Assembly: GCA_900765165.1 (NCBI GenBank)
Contig: CAAFQR010000045.1
Span: 1-35,422, forward strand
Source of the DNA: Veillonellaceae bacterium
GTDB taxonomy: Bacteria > Bacillota > Negativicutes > Veillonellales > Veillonellaceae
Reading direction: 5' to 3'
Length of the DNA stretch: 35,422 nucleotides
The notes below the pieces were generated by a model. That model saw only the letters and a program-made list of their open reading frames with translations. It searched no databases and was not told the origin of the DNA. Position numbers and translations under genes: made by a program. Below, one piece after another: positions 1 to 8,748 of this stretch (its first letter is position 1; each line of letters begins with the position of its first letter).

Positions 1-1346
1 ATGCTAATGTGAGCTTCGACGCTGGCAATAATATCACTGTTGGTAGTGATATTGAGGGTACCAATAATGGGCGAGTGAGCTTAGTAGCTGGTAATACTAA
101 TGCAGTAAATGGGAGTGTGATTGCAAAAAGGAACGGGCAAGTGTCCTTAGATGCAGAAGTACAGAATCATGTAACTGGAAATTTGGGTGCTAATTATTTG
201 GTTACTGAGACGCATGAACCATTACCAGGAACGATTAATTTATCGACGCGAGGAATGAATGCGGTTGATGGAAATATTGCCACGTATGGTGGTAGTCAAG
301 TTACTTTAGATGGTAATACAAATACTGTAGGTAGTTCTGTATACTCGCAGGGGTTTGGCGATGCTAATGCTAAGATTGCGTTGAATGCTACGAGTGATAA
401 TATAGTAAACGCTTTTTTGCAAGCAACTGATAATGGGTTTATACATTTGTCTGCTGGTGAGTCTAATATTGTAAAGAATACTGGGAATGCGGGCAATGCG
501 ATATTTGCTCAGAGATCAGGTAAAGTAGAGCTGGTTGATGCTAAGACTAATAGTGTTACAGGCAATATATACTCTGATTCTAGTATTGTTAATTTAACGG
601 CTACAAATGATAATGTGGTGACTGGTAGTGTAACCACTCTAAATAGTGGCCAAGCTAATCTAGCTTCTGGTGGTGCTAATACGGTAACGAGTTACTTGTA
701 TGCACTGAATAATGGTAATATAAACCTTAAGGCAGGTACAACTAATGAAATTCGGAGCTCAATATACGCTAATACAGCTTCAGCAAGTACAGTTATTTTG
801 GAAGCCGGTGAGGGGAATCATATAGCTGACTCTATCTGGGCTGATAATGCGGCATCGGCGGCTGTCGTTAATTTGACGACGCAAGGTACAAATGCTATTG
901 ACGGTGTAGTTAGCACTTCTGGTACAAGTCAAGTGAAGTTATCTGCTGGTGATAGTAATGTTATAAAGAATACAGGAAGACAGGATAATACGATATTAGT
1001 GCAGGGAACTAGTAAAGTAGAGCTTGTAGATGCTAAGACGAATAGTGTTACAGGCAATATATACTCTGATGCGAGTATTGTTAATTTAACGGCTGCGAAT
1101 GATAATGTGGTGACTGGTAATTTAAGCGCTTTAAATAATGGTCAAGTTAATTTAGCAGCTGAAGTGCAGAATCATGTAATGGGTCATTTGATGTTACATT
1201 ATCTTAATAATACGACACGTGAAGCGCTCCCCGGTGTAATTAATTTAACTACGAGTGGTACAAATGCTATTGATGGCAGTATTTTTACGTATGGTAGTAG
1301 CCACGCTACCTTAGATGGTGATGTAAATACGGTGGGGGCAATATAA
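1..1346 (+). CDS. Autotransporter passenger domain, 5' fragment (cut by window edge, ends at a frameshift)
   Basis: The reading frame is already open at the first base, so the true start lies left of the window. The protein is a low-complexity, Asn/Thr/Gly/Ser/Val-rich chain of short beta-strand-like repeats such as NTVGSSVYS, NIVKNTGN and NLTATNDNVVTG. This is typical of the right-handed beta-helix passenger of type V (autotransporter) adhesins in Negativicutes. It contains almost no Cys. The frame ends at a TAA at 1344-1346 right after a run of five G (1334-1338). Adding one G there makes it continue without a break into the frame that runs to 5185 and carries the barrel domain. I infer that this is the upstream part of one gene. 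Base composition is more AT-rich than most of the window. Function as an adhesin or surface protein is inferred from architecture; the ligand is unknown. Confidence 0.8.
   Translation, partial: ANVSFDAGNNITVGSDIEGTNNGRVSLVAGNTNAVNGSVIAKRNGQVSLDAEVQNHVTGNLGANYLVTETHEPLPGTINLSTRGMNAVDGNIATYGGSQVTLDGNTNTVGSSVYSQGFGDANAKIALNATSDNIVNAFLQATDNGFIHLSAGESNIVKNTGNAGNAIFAQRSGKVELVDAKTNSVTGNIYSDSSIVNLTATNDNVVTGSVTTLNSGQANLASGGANTVTSYLYALNNGNINLKAGTTNEIRSSIYANTASASTVILEAGEGNHIADSIWADNAASAAVVNLTTQGTNAIDGVVSTSGTSQVKLSAGDSNVIKNTGRQDNTILVQGTSKVELVDAKTNSVTGNIYSDASIVNLTAANDNVVTGNLSALNNGQVNLAAEVQNHVMGHLMLHYLNNTTREALPGVINLTTSGTNAIDGSIFTYGSSHATLDGDVNTVGAI
135..333 (+). repeat. Internal duplication in passenger, unit R2, copy 1
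   Basis: About 200 bp encoding a segment that begins GQVSLDAEVQNHV and runs through LPGTINLSTRG to TLDGNTNTVG. It is closely matched by 1140-1338 (GQVNLAAEVQNHV, LPGVINLTTSG, TLDGDVNTVG), so a block of passenger repeats has been duplicated. Confidence 0.7.
460..671 (+). repeat. Internal duplication in passenger, unit R1, copy 1
   Basis: This stretch encodes SNIVKNTG, KVELVDAKTNSVTGNIYSD and IVNLTATNDNVVTG. It is matched by 951-1162 with only a few changes, at both the DNA and protein level. The two copies are about 490 bp apart. Confidence 0.75.
951..1162 (+). repeat. Internal duplication in passenger, unit R1, copy 2
   Basis: Second copy of the 460-671 block (SNVIKNTG, KVELVDAKTNSVTGNIYSD, IVNLTAANDNVVTG). 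The central 1020-1110 part is nearly identical to 529-620. It is followed directly by R2 copy 2. Confidence 0.75.
1140..1338 (+). repeat. Internal duplication in passenger, unit R2, copy 2
   Basis: Matches 135-333. It ends at the G run where the reading frame breaks, so the frameshift lies at the end of a duplicated block. Confidence 0.65.
1334..1338 (+). other. G5 homopolymer carrying a -1 frameshift
   Basis: The upstream frame reads GTG GGG GCA ATA TAA. With one more G it would read GTG GGG GGC AAT ATA ACT and continue as NITSTGAGGDTVNVEL into the downstream frame, restoring the common NTVGG-type repeat. One base is therefore missing in this tract. It could be a real phase-variable tract, a fixed mutation or a sequencing/assembly error. 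Confidence 0.85.
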
Positions 1347-1384
1347 CTTCTACAGGCGCTGGTGGTGATACTGTTAATGTTGAA

Positions 1385-4300
1385 TTGACTGCTAAGAGTG
1401 ATAACATGGTAACAGGTTACATTTATGCTGCTGGCACAAGTCAAGTCTCTTTAACTGGTACTGAGAATACTGTAGGAAATTATGTGCAAGCCTCTGGAGA
1501 TAGCCAGATTCAGATGGATGGCACAATCAATACTGTTAAAGCCGGTGTTTGGTCTAATGGAAGCTCATCGAAAGTAATATTATCTGCTACAGATACTAAT
1601 AGAGTGCAAAATGCCAATAATCTTGATAAAGCGGTATATGCAAGTGGTGGTGGTACTATCGATTTAACGGCCGCTACGCTAAATGACTTAGGAATCTCTT
1701 TAGATGAAGCCAAATATATAACGTATGGAAATGTTAGAGGGGTTTTTGCTGATATTGATAGTACATTGCTGATGAATGGTGATACGAATAAGATTAATTT
1801 GTACTTAACACCTTCAACTGCCACTAATGCAGCGTCCTCATCATCCTTAATAAATAAGATAGGATTAGAAATTTTCTCTGGCGGTAGTGCTACTGTTACA
1901 GCGCATAAAGATAATTACATTAGTGTCAATGCAGGTGCTTTCTTTAAAATTCCAAGTTATTTAGACGATCCCTTAGGTACTTGGGGATATGGTGGTTTGA
2001 GTCCGATTAGTGTTCGAGGTACGACACGTTCAGATATAGTCAATGCAGGTGGCTCCTTGACTCTTGATGAAATGAAATCAGGTGTATTGGGGTTGACAGC
2101 CGAGGACGGCAATAACTATATTTCTGTTGTTGATGCATCGTCCGCTAATGCACCAGATACAACACCGGGACGCGCCTTGTTTGCTTCGGCGATAGTTAGT
2201 GTAGATGGTTATGGTTTTGCTACGATTACCGGGAACAATAACTATATGACCTATGGTTGGAATGATCCGACGGGCACAGAGGCTTCATTTTACAATAATT
2301 TAGCCTACAATATACCGATGGTTAGTAGTTCTGATGGTGGCGGCATGACAATCAATGCCACAACCGGTAACAATGAAGTGCTCGTTGGGGCGAATAACGG
2401 CTACTTAACATTTGGTGTAGCGGCTTCCACGCCAGGTGTCTATACCGAAACGTGGTTAAATATGACGGCAGATAATGGTGTGAACCGCGTCATCATGAAA
2501 CCGGTATACACGGACGATGTTATAGCGCATGCTTCGACCGCGATTAACCACATTGGTGCTGCGCTGGCTTCTGGTGGCAATTATTTAACCAGCACGGAGG
2601 GCGTGGTAACGCCGGTTACGTTAACGATGACCGCTAAGTCCAATGAGTTCTACGTAGAATCGCAGCTCGGCAGTATTTTGACGGGTGTTGAAGGGACTCA
2701 CGCTAATGCGAATGTCAATATAACATCTACTAGCGGTGATAATATAATTCAGATTGTCAATAAGGGCAGTGCGGATAATGCTATGACGGATGGTCTAATT
2801 ACGCAGGATGGCGGCCATATTACGTTGAAGTCGGCTCATGACAATGTTATTAGCGCAAGCTACGTACCGTCTTCCGGTAGCGATATTATTGGTGTAGCTC
2901 GCGGTATTTCGTCCGAAGGCTACTATTCGGGTGATACGACGAATGTTACCAATCCGATTAGTACGATTGATGTAACGGCAGATAATAGCAACTATGTATA
3001 TGGCACGACGCAAGCTGTATATGCGATTAACCGTGGTGTTGTCAATATTTCGGCTACGAATGGTAAATCGGTATTCGCTAGTGACCTTGCTTCTAAGGCT
3101 ACCATACAGGCGTACTCGCAAAGCGGTATAACGAATGAAGCTACTGCTGAATTGCCGACGACAATTAACATAACTGGTACGATGAATATTACCAATACGG
3201 GTGCGACTACTTCGTCTGATGGCATTACCACAGGCTCCGCAGTTTGGAGTTATGGCAATCACAACTCGTACGCTGGTGGTAATGATACAACGTTAATTAA
3301 CTTGAAGTACGCCGGCGACAGCACGATTCGTGGCAGTGTTGTAGCAGGTCAGATGGGTACTGTAAATGTGACTCCACAGGATGGCACAAGCGGTACGTTG
3401 ACGCTGTCCGGTGATGCGGTAGCCGATACAGATGGTATCGTGAACCTGAGCTTAACCGATGGTAGTACTTGGGTTGGTGTCGGCGATGATAAACGCGAAT
3501 CAGCTGCGTATACAACGTTGACTAGCGCTGCTACTGCTGATACGTCGTCTACTGCCAGCACGGCTAGCACTGCCAGTGCTGCACGCCTGTTCCGTTCGTT
3601 GCTGGTGGTTCAGGATGTTGTGAATCCGTACGGTACGGTTAATGTGGATATGGATGGCAGCAGTGATTGGTGGATGCCGGTGCAGAGTAGCATTACGACA
3701 TTAAGCGGTAACGGTGGTACCGTTCATTTCAACGGCAATGGTGTAGGTCGTGCCTTGAATATTGGTACGTTGACCGGTTCGCACACGTTCGCCATGAATC
3801 TTCGCAATGAAGCAAACGCCGCAGCCAGCGATATGCTTTATATCAAGAATGGCACCACTGACCAGCAGACTTTACAGATTACCAATCTGGATCAGCTGGC
3901 TAGTGAAATGAAGCCCGGCGATTTAAATGCTGTCCGCTTCGCTACGATTACGAATTCCGGTAATGAGTTCCGCGATGGTACGACGATTGCTAAGTTGTCT
4001 CGCGGTGCATACAAGATGAATTTGAATATTCAGTATCGTCCGGTAGCAACGGATGTATTGAACACGGCGTCTTACAATGACGCTTATAACGGTTCGACCT
4101 ATGATGCTCTTACGAAACCGGGAACGGCGTTAGTTGAGTCTATGTATGGCGGCGATAACGCACAGAACGTATACGTTGTAATGGATAAGACGGATACGCC
4201 GTCGGATAACGCCAATACAGCGGTTATTAATGCCAATGCGCTCCGTCGTTTGGCCACGAATCTGGATACGTTCACGAAGCGTAACGGCCAGATTCAGTAC

Positions 4301-5185
4301 ATGGATAGCGTAGCGCAGGAAGGTGCGTGGGTACGCCTCACTCATAGTAAGGACAGCTTTGATGCGGTTGATGATTTCAGTGGCAATTTCTATGAATTTG
4401 GCTACAAATCCTTGCGTCACAATGAACCGACCAAGAAGCATACCCAGAGCATCGCTGTTTCCTACGGCAAGGAAACGGGTACGTATACCAATTACAATGG
4501 CAACATGGCTGTTCGTGATCTGCATCTTGCTTTGTACGATACCATGGAATACCGTCCGAATCCGGATTCCATTAAGGACTTGCCGGCTTGGCAGCAGAAC
4601 ACTTTCCGTTACAAAGATGCGTACTTGAAGATTCATCATTTACGCAATGAAATGACGGTTTACGATAGCTCGGAAGGTTTGACGTACGGCCAGAAGAATA
4701 CGGCTAATTACAACCAGAACGTGATTAACCTCAGCGGCGAATATGGCGCGCGCAAGCCAATTAACGAATCCTGGTATTGGGTACCACAAGCACAGTTGCA
4801 GGGTAGTTACTTAGGTAGCATCAACTACACCGACAGCCTCGGTGCCGACGGCCACAGCGATTCGGCTTGGAGCCTTATTGGCCGTATTGGCTTCGATCTT
4901 GTCAAAGAATTGGATGCTAAAGCACAGAGTAAATTCTACGTGAAAGCTAACCTCTACCACGAATTCCTCAACGGTCCGGACGTACGCTACGGTATTGCTG
5001 CTGATGGTCCTGACATGTACTACACCGGTCGCGGCGAAGGCCGTGGCACCTGGTTCAATGTTGGTGCGGGCTTCAGTAAACGCGTTAGCGATGGACGATA
5101 TGTGTTTGCGGACTTTGAACGGAACTTTGGACACGGATACAAAAATGCGTACTCCGTTCGCGGCGGCATTTCGTGGACGTACTAG
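1385..5185 (+). CDS. Autotransporter, main passenger and C-terminal outer-membrane beta-barrel
   Basis: This frame is open from 1340 and has 1266 codons from the TTG at 1385. That TTG is unlikely to be a real start, because the frame continues the upstream fragment. Residues 1 to about 940 are beta-helix-like passenger. A short Ser/Ala/Thr-rich stretch (TADTSSTASTAS) is at about 720-733. The last 270 or so residues are an autotransporter barrel domain: it begins near GAWVRLTHSKDSF, contains alternating aromatic strands (FYEFGYKS, WYWVPQAQ, YVKANLYHEF, WFNVGAGF) and ends in GGISWTY with a terminal aromatic residue, as needed for Bam-dependent insertion. The barrel half has higher GC and fewer AT-rich codons than the passenger. 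A nested-hairpin element starts 5 bases after the stop codon. Likely surface adhesin; whether full-length protein is made depends on the frameshift. Confidence 0.85.
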   Translation: MTAKSDNMVTGYIYAAGTSQVSLTGTENTVGNYVQASGDSQIQMDGTINTVKAGVWSNGSSSKVILSATDTNRVQNANNLDKAVYASGGGTIDLTAATLNDLGISLDEAKYITYGNVRGVFADIDSTLLMNGDTNKINLYLTPSTATNAASSSSLINKIGLEIFSGGSATVTAHKDNYISVNAGAFFKIPSYLDDPLGTWGYGGLSPISVRGTTRSDIVNAGGSLTLDEMKSGVLGLTAEDGNNYISVVDASSANAPDTTPGRALFASAIVSVDGYGFATITGNNNYMTYGWNDPTGTEASFYNNLAYNIPMVSSSDGGGMTINATTGNNEVLVGANNGYLTFGVAASTPGVYTETWLNMTADNGVNRVIMKPVYTDDVIAHASTAINHIGAALASGGNYLTSTEGVVTPVTLTMTAKSNEFYVESQLGSILTGVEGTHANANVNITSTSGDNIIQIVNKGSADNAMTDGLITQDGGHITLKSAHDNVISASYVPSSGSDIIGVARGISSEGYYSGDTTNVTNPISTIDVTADNSNYVYGTTQAVYAINRGVVNISATNGKSVFASDLASKATIQAYSQSGITNEATAELPTTINITGTMNITNTGATTSSDGITTGSAVWSYGNHNSYAGGNDTTLINLKYAGDSTIRGSVVAGQMGTVNVTPQDGTSGTLTLSGDAVADTDGIVNLSLTDGSTWVGVGDDKRESAAYTTLTSAATADTSSTASTASTASAARLFRSLLVVQDVVNPYGTVNVDMDGSSDWWMPVQSSITTLSGNGGTVHFNGNGVGRALNIGTLTGSHTFAMNLRNEANAAASDMLYIKNGTTDQQTLQITNLDQLASEMKPGDLNAVRFATITNSGNEFRDGTTIAKLSRGAYKMNLNIQYRPVATDVLNTASYNDAYNGSTYDALTKPGTALVESMYGGDNAQNVYVVMDKTDTPSDNANTAVINANALRRLATNLDTFTKRNGQIQYMDSVAQEGAWVRLTHSKDSFDAVDDFSGNFYEFGYKSLRHNEPTKKHTQSIAVSYGKETGTYTNYNGNMAVRDLHLALYDTMEYRPNPDSIKDLPAWQQNTFRYKDAYLKIHHLRNEMTVYDSSEGLTYGQKNTANYNQNVINLSGEYGARKPINESWYWVPQAQLQGSYLGSINYTDSLGADGHSDSAWSLIGRIGFDLVKELDAKAQSKFYVKANLYHEFLNGPDVRYGIAADGPDMYYTGRGEGRGTWFNVGAGFSKRVSDGRYVFADFERNFGHGYKNAYSVRGGISWTY

Positions 5186-5190
5186 TCTTG

Positions 5191-5494
5191 CGACGCTACA
5201 GACCACAAGATTTGTCTGACGACCAGTCTAGGAGCGCGTCCACATTAGGCTTGGCGGTCGGCCTTGTCTAGTCATTACTGATACAATTACATAAAGCGAA
5301 GACCTCATTATCGTTGTTTTCTCCCTTCGGCTACGCCAATGGTCGATTCACAACGATAATGAGGTCTTCTGCACTTTTCTGCTAAATTTTTACCGTTCCA
5401 TGACTAGACAAAGGCCTTTGCGCATCAGCTTTACTGCTTTCCGCGTCTCCTAGACTGGTCTGTTTCATCCAGCCTCTGAGGTCTGTACGCGTCG
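5191..5494 (-). repeat. Nested-hairpin element, copy A1 (minus orientation)
   Basis: A multi-stem inverted structure starting just after the autotransporter stop codon. Paired arms, outside to inside: 5191-5204 with 5480-5494 (one bulge); GACCAGTCTAGGAG 5221-5238 with 5442-5460 (one bulge); GGCCTTGTCTAGTCAT 5260-5275 with 5400-5416 (one bulge); a perfect 20-bp stem 5298-5317 with 5350-5369. The 32-nt apical loop (5318-5349), read on the minus strand, contains GACCATTGG and CCGAAGGGA, which are shared with the three other copies. No protein is supported here. Orientation is set by matching the loop to the plus-strand copies A2 and B2. It may also act as a transcription terminator, but there is no T-run. 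Confidence 0.85.
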
Positions 5495-5565
5495 TAAAGC
5501 CGTCGTGCGCTCCAACGAAATGGCCTGCCGCGAGCGGATTCCTCTTGGAAAGGCGCGGAGGGCTT

Positions 5566-5592
5566 AGGGGTAATGATTGCTTATCATCTCCC
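5566..5592. other. Small hairpin in the spacer between A1 and A2
   Basis: GGGGTAATGAT and ATCATCTCCC face each other across a 5-base loop. The remaining spacer (about 5495-5624) holds no supported gene. Short frames here (for example 5382-5621 on the minus strand) overlap the hairpin arms and have no ribosome site. Confidence 0.4.
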
Positions 5593-5624
5593 GCGCTCCC
5601 TTCTGAAAAATGCGTTAACAATAC

Positions 5625-5927
5625 GGTCGAAGGATCACGAAGATGCGAACCATGTGGTGGTTAGTTAGAAAATTGGGACAGCAATTTAAGGCGTGATGCT
5701 GGAAGGTAAATGGTGTCATGGAGAAGCGTAAATTGATGATAGATGTCGAAAAACTCAGCCACAACCGTGAAGCGACCATTGGTGAAACCGAAGGGAGCGA
5801 ATGGTTGTGGCTGAGTTTTGACATTATCAAGAAGGCGGAGCAATGACACCATTTACCAACAGCCAAGGTACAAAGGCGTGCCAATTTCCTAACTAATCAC
5901 CCGGGTCGTTCTTGTACATCGGCCACC
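5625..5927 (+). repeat. Nested-hairpin element, copy A2 (plus orientation)
   Basis: Paired arms, outside to inside: an imperfect outer stem 5625-5653 with 5903-5927; 5661-5676 with 5881-5896 (15 of 16 pairs); GGTAAATGGTGTCAT 5705-5719 with 5843-5857 (perfect 15 bp); 5750-5766 with 5803-5819 (perfect 17 bp). The 36-nt loop (5767-5802) carries GACCATTGG and CCGAAGGGA. Segments between the stems (TCATGGAGAAGCGTAAA on the left, GGAGCAATGAC on the right) also resemble the reverse complement of A1 and B1. The opuC promoter begins about 30 bases after the element. Confidence 0.85.
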
Positions 5928-5955
5928 TGAACAGACGCTAACACCGGATGGCAAT

Positions 5956-5993
5956 TTGCCAAAAGATACAACTTTATGTTATTATAAAGTTGT
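5956..5993 (+). promoter_or_regulatory. Promoter with overlapping palindrome upstream of opuC
   Basis: TTGCCA at 5956-5961, an 18-base spacer and TATTAT at 5980-5985 form a plausible sigma-70 promoter. A perfect 10-bp inverted repeat, ACAACTTTAT (5968-5977) and ATAAAGTTGT (5984-5993), covers the spacer and -10 box. That is where a repressor such as the GbsR/OpuCR-type regulators of Bacillus opuC operons would bind. The regulator identity is inference. Confidence 0.6.
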
Positions 5994-6017
5994 TACTAAT
6001 ACGCAAGGAGGTCTTAG

Positions 6018-7145
6018 ATGATTCATTTCACAAATGTAGCCAAGCGCTACGGCAAGAAGGAAGTATTACATAATGTGTCTTTGACAATCCCAAAAGGTGA
6101 GATTGTCTCGATTATAGGTGGCAGTGGTTGCGGCAAGACGACACTGCTGAAGATGATTAATCGGTTGATACCGATTACATCCGGCTCGATTTCGGTCAAC
6201 GGTCGCGACATTCACGACTTTGGTCCTGTCGAACTACGCCGCAAAATCGGCTACGTTATCCAGCAAACCGGGTTATTCCCGCACATGACGATCCGTCGGA
6301 ACCTAGAGCTGGTGCTGTATTTACATAATTTCACAAAAGTAGGTCGCGACGAGAAGATTAACCACATGATGGATTTGGTCGGTCTGTCTCGCGATTTGCT
6401 GGAACGATACCCTATCGAGTTGTCCGGTGGACAGCAGCAACGCGTCGGCGTGGCGCGGGCGCTCATCGTGGAGCCTGAGGTTATCCTCATGGACGAGCCG
6501 TTCTCTGCTATCGACCCGATTACTCGAGTGGCGTTGCAGGACGAGCTGCGCAGCTTGCAGGAGCAGGTGCAGAAAACCATCGTCTTTGTGACCCATGACA
6601 TGGACGAAGCCATCAAGATTTCGGATCGCATTTGCTTGATGCGCGACGGTTATGTGGAGCAGTACGACACGCCGGAACAGATTCTGCGCAATCCCGCCAC
6701 GGACTATGTGGCTGATTTCATCGGCAAGAACCGCATTTGGAATTCGCCGGAGTTTATCAAGGCGGAGGACATCATGATTGAGGCTACGAATCTGTGTTCG
6801 CCGGGTGACAGCCTGTTGCGAGCTATGAAGAAAATTCGCGAAATTCCGCAGGACTACCTCATCGTGGTAGACAAAGTGACCCGCCGTTTCCGCGGTTTGG
6901 TGAACGCCCGTATGATTCGCGAGCAAGAGTCCTTGCATCGCCCCGTTGGTGAAATAATGGCGCAGCCGGCGGCTGTGGCTTATGTTGGTGATTCGCTTAT
7001 CGATGTGCTGCAGACCATAAAGAAGCTGCACCGCCCGTACATGGTGGTCCTCGACGAAAATGCGTCCTTGGCAGGGATTATTTCACAGAGCAGTTTAGTG
7101 GCCACACTCGGAAGCCAGTACGTTGACGAAGAGGAGGTGGTGTAA
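6018..7145 (+). CDS. opuCA: Glycine betaine/carnitine/choline ABC transporter ATP-binding protein with CBS domains
   Basis: ATPase subunit of an osmoprotectant uptake system (OpuC/ProV family), acting at the cytoplasmic face of the inner membrane. The 375-residue chain has Walker A GGSGCGKT at 34-41, Q-loop near 82, signature LSGGQQQR at 135-142, Walker B VILMDEP at 155-161 and a switch His in VTHD near 193. The last 120 residues (about 250-370) match a tandem CBS pair (DYLIVVDKVTRRFRGLV, PYMVVLDENASLAGII), which in OpuA-type transporters senses ionic strength. The start is the ATG after AAGGAGGTC. The stop overlaps the next start (TAATG), so it is co-translated with the permease. The operon is bracketed on each side by a pair of nested-hairpin elements. 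Confidence 0.93.
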   Translation: MIHFTNVAKRYGKKEVLHNVSLTIPKGEIVSIIGGSGCGKTTLLKMINRLIPITSGSISVNGRDIHDFGPVELRRKIGYVIQQTGLFPHMTIRRNLELVLYLHNFTKVGRDEKINHMMDLVGLSRDLLERYPIELSGGQQQRVGVARALIVEPEVILMDEPFSAIDPITRVALQDELRSLQEQVQKTIVFVTHDMDEAIKISDRICLMRDGYVEQYDTPEQILRNPATDYVADFIGKNRIWNSPEFIKAEDIMIEATNLCSPGDSLLRAMKKIREIPQDYLIVVDKVTRRFRGLVNARMIREQESLHRPVGEIMAQPAAVAYVGDSLIDVLQTIKKLHRPYMVVLDENASLAGIISQSSLVATLGSQYVDEEEVV

Positions 7146-8728
7146 TGGATATTTTCAGTTACATGATGCAAAATAGCGGCCAGGTGCTGGACCTGCTGCT
7201 GGAACATATTCGCCTCACCGCCGTTGCCGTCGGGCTGGCCATTCTGGTCGGTGTGCCGCTGGGCATTTTGATTAGTTATGTGAAATCACTGAATAAGCCG
7301 ATTCTGGGCATTACGAATTTGATTCAGGCGGTGCCGAGCATGGCGCTTCTTGGTTTCGCCATTCCGCTCCTCGGTATCGGCACGATTCCCGCGGTTGGCG
7401 TGGTGTTCCTCTATTCGCTGCTGCCGATCGTGAAGAACACGTATATCGGTATTAGTCAGATTAAACCTGAAATGATTGAGGCGGCGAAGGGCATTGGCAT
7501 GACGCGGGCTCAGATTTTGCGGCGCGTGCAGATTCCGCTGACGCTGCCGGTGTTGATGGCCGGCGTTCGCATTTCCGCGGTTACCGCCGTCGGTCTCATG
7601 ACCATTGCGGCGTTTATTGGCGCCGGTGGTCTTGGTTTTCTCGTGTTCAGTGGTATTTCGTCGGTCAATAACGGTATGATCATGGCCGGTGCGGTGCCGG
7701 CTTGTATTTTGGCGCTCGTGTTGGACTGGGTATTGGCTCAGGTAGAGGCGTTGGTGACGCCGGTAAGCCTACAGCCAGGCGTATTGGCCCACAAGGAGAA
7801 GCTGTTGAAGAGCCGCACCCGCAAGAAGTGGAGCGTGGCCGTTGTGGCGGTGCTCTTGGTGGCGCTTTTCGGCAATAGCGCCTATGCCAGCTTCTTCAAA
7901 GACAATAACGTTATCCGTATCGGCAGTAAGCAGTTCACAGAGCAGCTTATCCTCGGTAATATGCTAGCTGAAATGATTGAGGACAATACGAATCTCAAGG
8001 TGGAGACGCATTTAGGTGCTGGTGGGACGCAGGTGTTATTTAATGCTATGCGCAAAGGTGAGCTGGATGGGTATATCGATTACACGGGCACCATGTACGT
8101 GGACGTGTTGAAGCATAAGCCTACCAGTAATGCGGCGCAGGTGTACGATACCAGCAAGAAGGAGTTGCAGCAGAAATACGGCATGACGCTCCTTGATCCT
8201 ACGCATTTCAGTAATACCTATACATTATCCGTACCGCAGAACGTAGCGGACGAATATGGTCTTGTCAACATGAGTGACCTCGCCAAGAGTGGTTCCGACC
8301 TAATGGCAGGTACGACGCTGGAATTCTTGAACCGCGCGGACGGCTTGAATGGCGTTGAAAAAGCCTACGGCTTCAAATTCAAAGACGCTAAAGGCATCGA
8401 TGGTGCCACTCGTTACGTTGCCCTCAATAGCGGCGACGTGCAGGTTATTGACGCCTTCGCTACTGATGGCCTGCTGAAAAAATACAACCTCAAAGTCCTC
8501 AAGGACGACAAACACTTCTTCCCGCCGTACTACGGCGTGCCCGTATTCCGCGACGACGTGCTGGCAAAACACCCGGAACTCAAAGACATAGTCAACAAAA
8601 TGTCTGCGGCGCTGGATGAGGAAAGCATGCGGACACTGAATTACGAAGTCGATGTTGAGCATAAATCCCCCAAAGAGGTAGCGCATCAGTTCCTCGTGGC
8701 GCGCGGGCTCATCAAGGATGGGCGCTAA
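7145..8728 (+). CDS. opuCB: Osmoprotectant ABC transporter, fused permease and substrate-binding protein
   Basis: The 527 residues hold two modules that are separate genes in Bacillus (opuCB/opuCD and opuCC). Residues 1-210 are a multi-helix permease with the EAAKGIGMTRAQILRRVQIP coupling motif. A further membrane segment at about 227-247 (VAVVAVLLVALFGNSAYA) anchors a C-terminal binding domain (about 250-527) that starts IRIGSKQFTEQLILGNML and contains YIDYTGTMYVDVL and FPPYYGVPV, typical of OpuAC/ProX-like betaine/choline binders. The binding domain should face the space outside the inner membrane. The gene overlaps opuCA by one base and completes the transporter. The fusion is known in several Firmicutes. 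Substrate range cannot be read from sequence. Confidence 0.92.
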   Translation: MDIFSYMMQNSGQVLDLLLEHIRLTAVAVGLAILVGVPLGILISYVKSLNKPILGITNLIQAVPSMALLGFAIPLLGIGTIPAVGVVFLYSLLPIVKNTYIGISQIKPEMIEAAKGIGMTRAQILRRVQIPLTLPVLMAGVRISAVTAVGLMTIAAFIGAGGLGFLVFSGISSVNNGMIMAGAVPACILALVLDWVLAQVEALVTPVSLQPGVLAHKEKLLKSRTRKKWSVAVVAVLLVALFGNSAYASFFKDNNVIRIGSKQFTEQLILGNMLAEMIEDNTNLKVETHLGAGGTQVLFNAMRKGELDGYIDYTGTMYVDVLKHKPTSNAAQVYDTSKKELQQKYGMTLLDPTHFSNTYTLSVPQNVADEYGLVNMSDLAKSGSDLMAGTTLEFLNRADGLNGVEKAYGFKFKDAKGIDGATRYVALNSGDVQVIDAFATDGLLKKYNLKVLKDDKHFFPPYYGVPVFRDDVLAKHPELKDIVNKMSAALDEESMRTLNYEVDVEHKSPKEVAHQFLVARGLIKDGR

Positions 8729-8748
8729 GTACACGCTCGTTTGCTACA

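Noticed and set aside
5382..5884. Minus-strand frames of 79 and 89 codons between the autotransporter and opuC
   Set aside because: They run through the arms of elements A1 and A2, lack ribosome sites, and their peptides have no recognisable domain.
6321..7031. 236-codon minus-strand frame within opuCA
   Set aside because: Shadow of a clear ABC ATPase gene; composition follows the opposite strand's codons.
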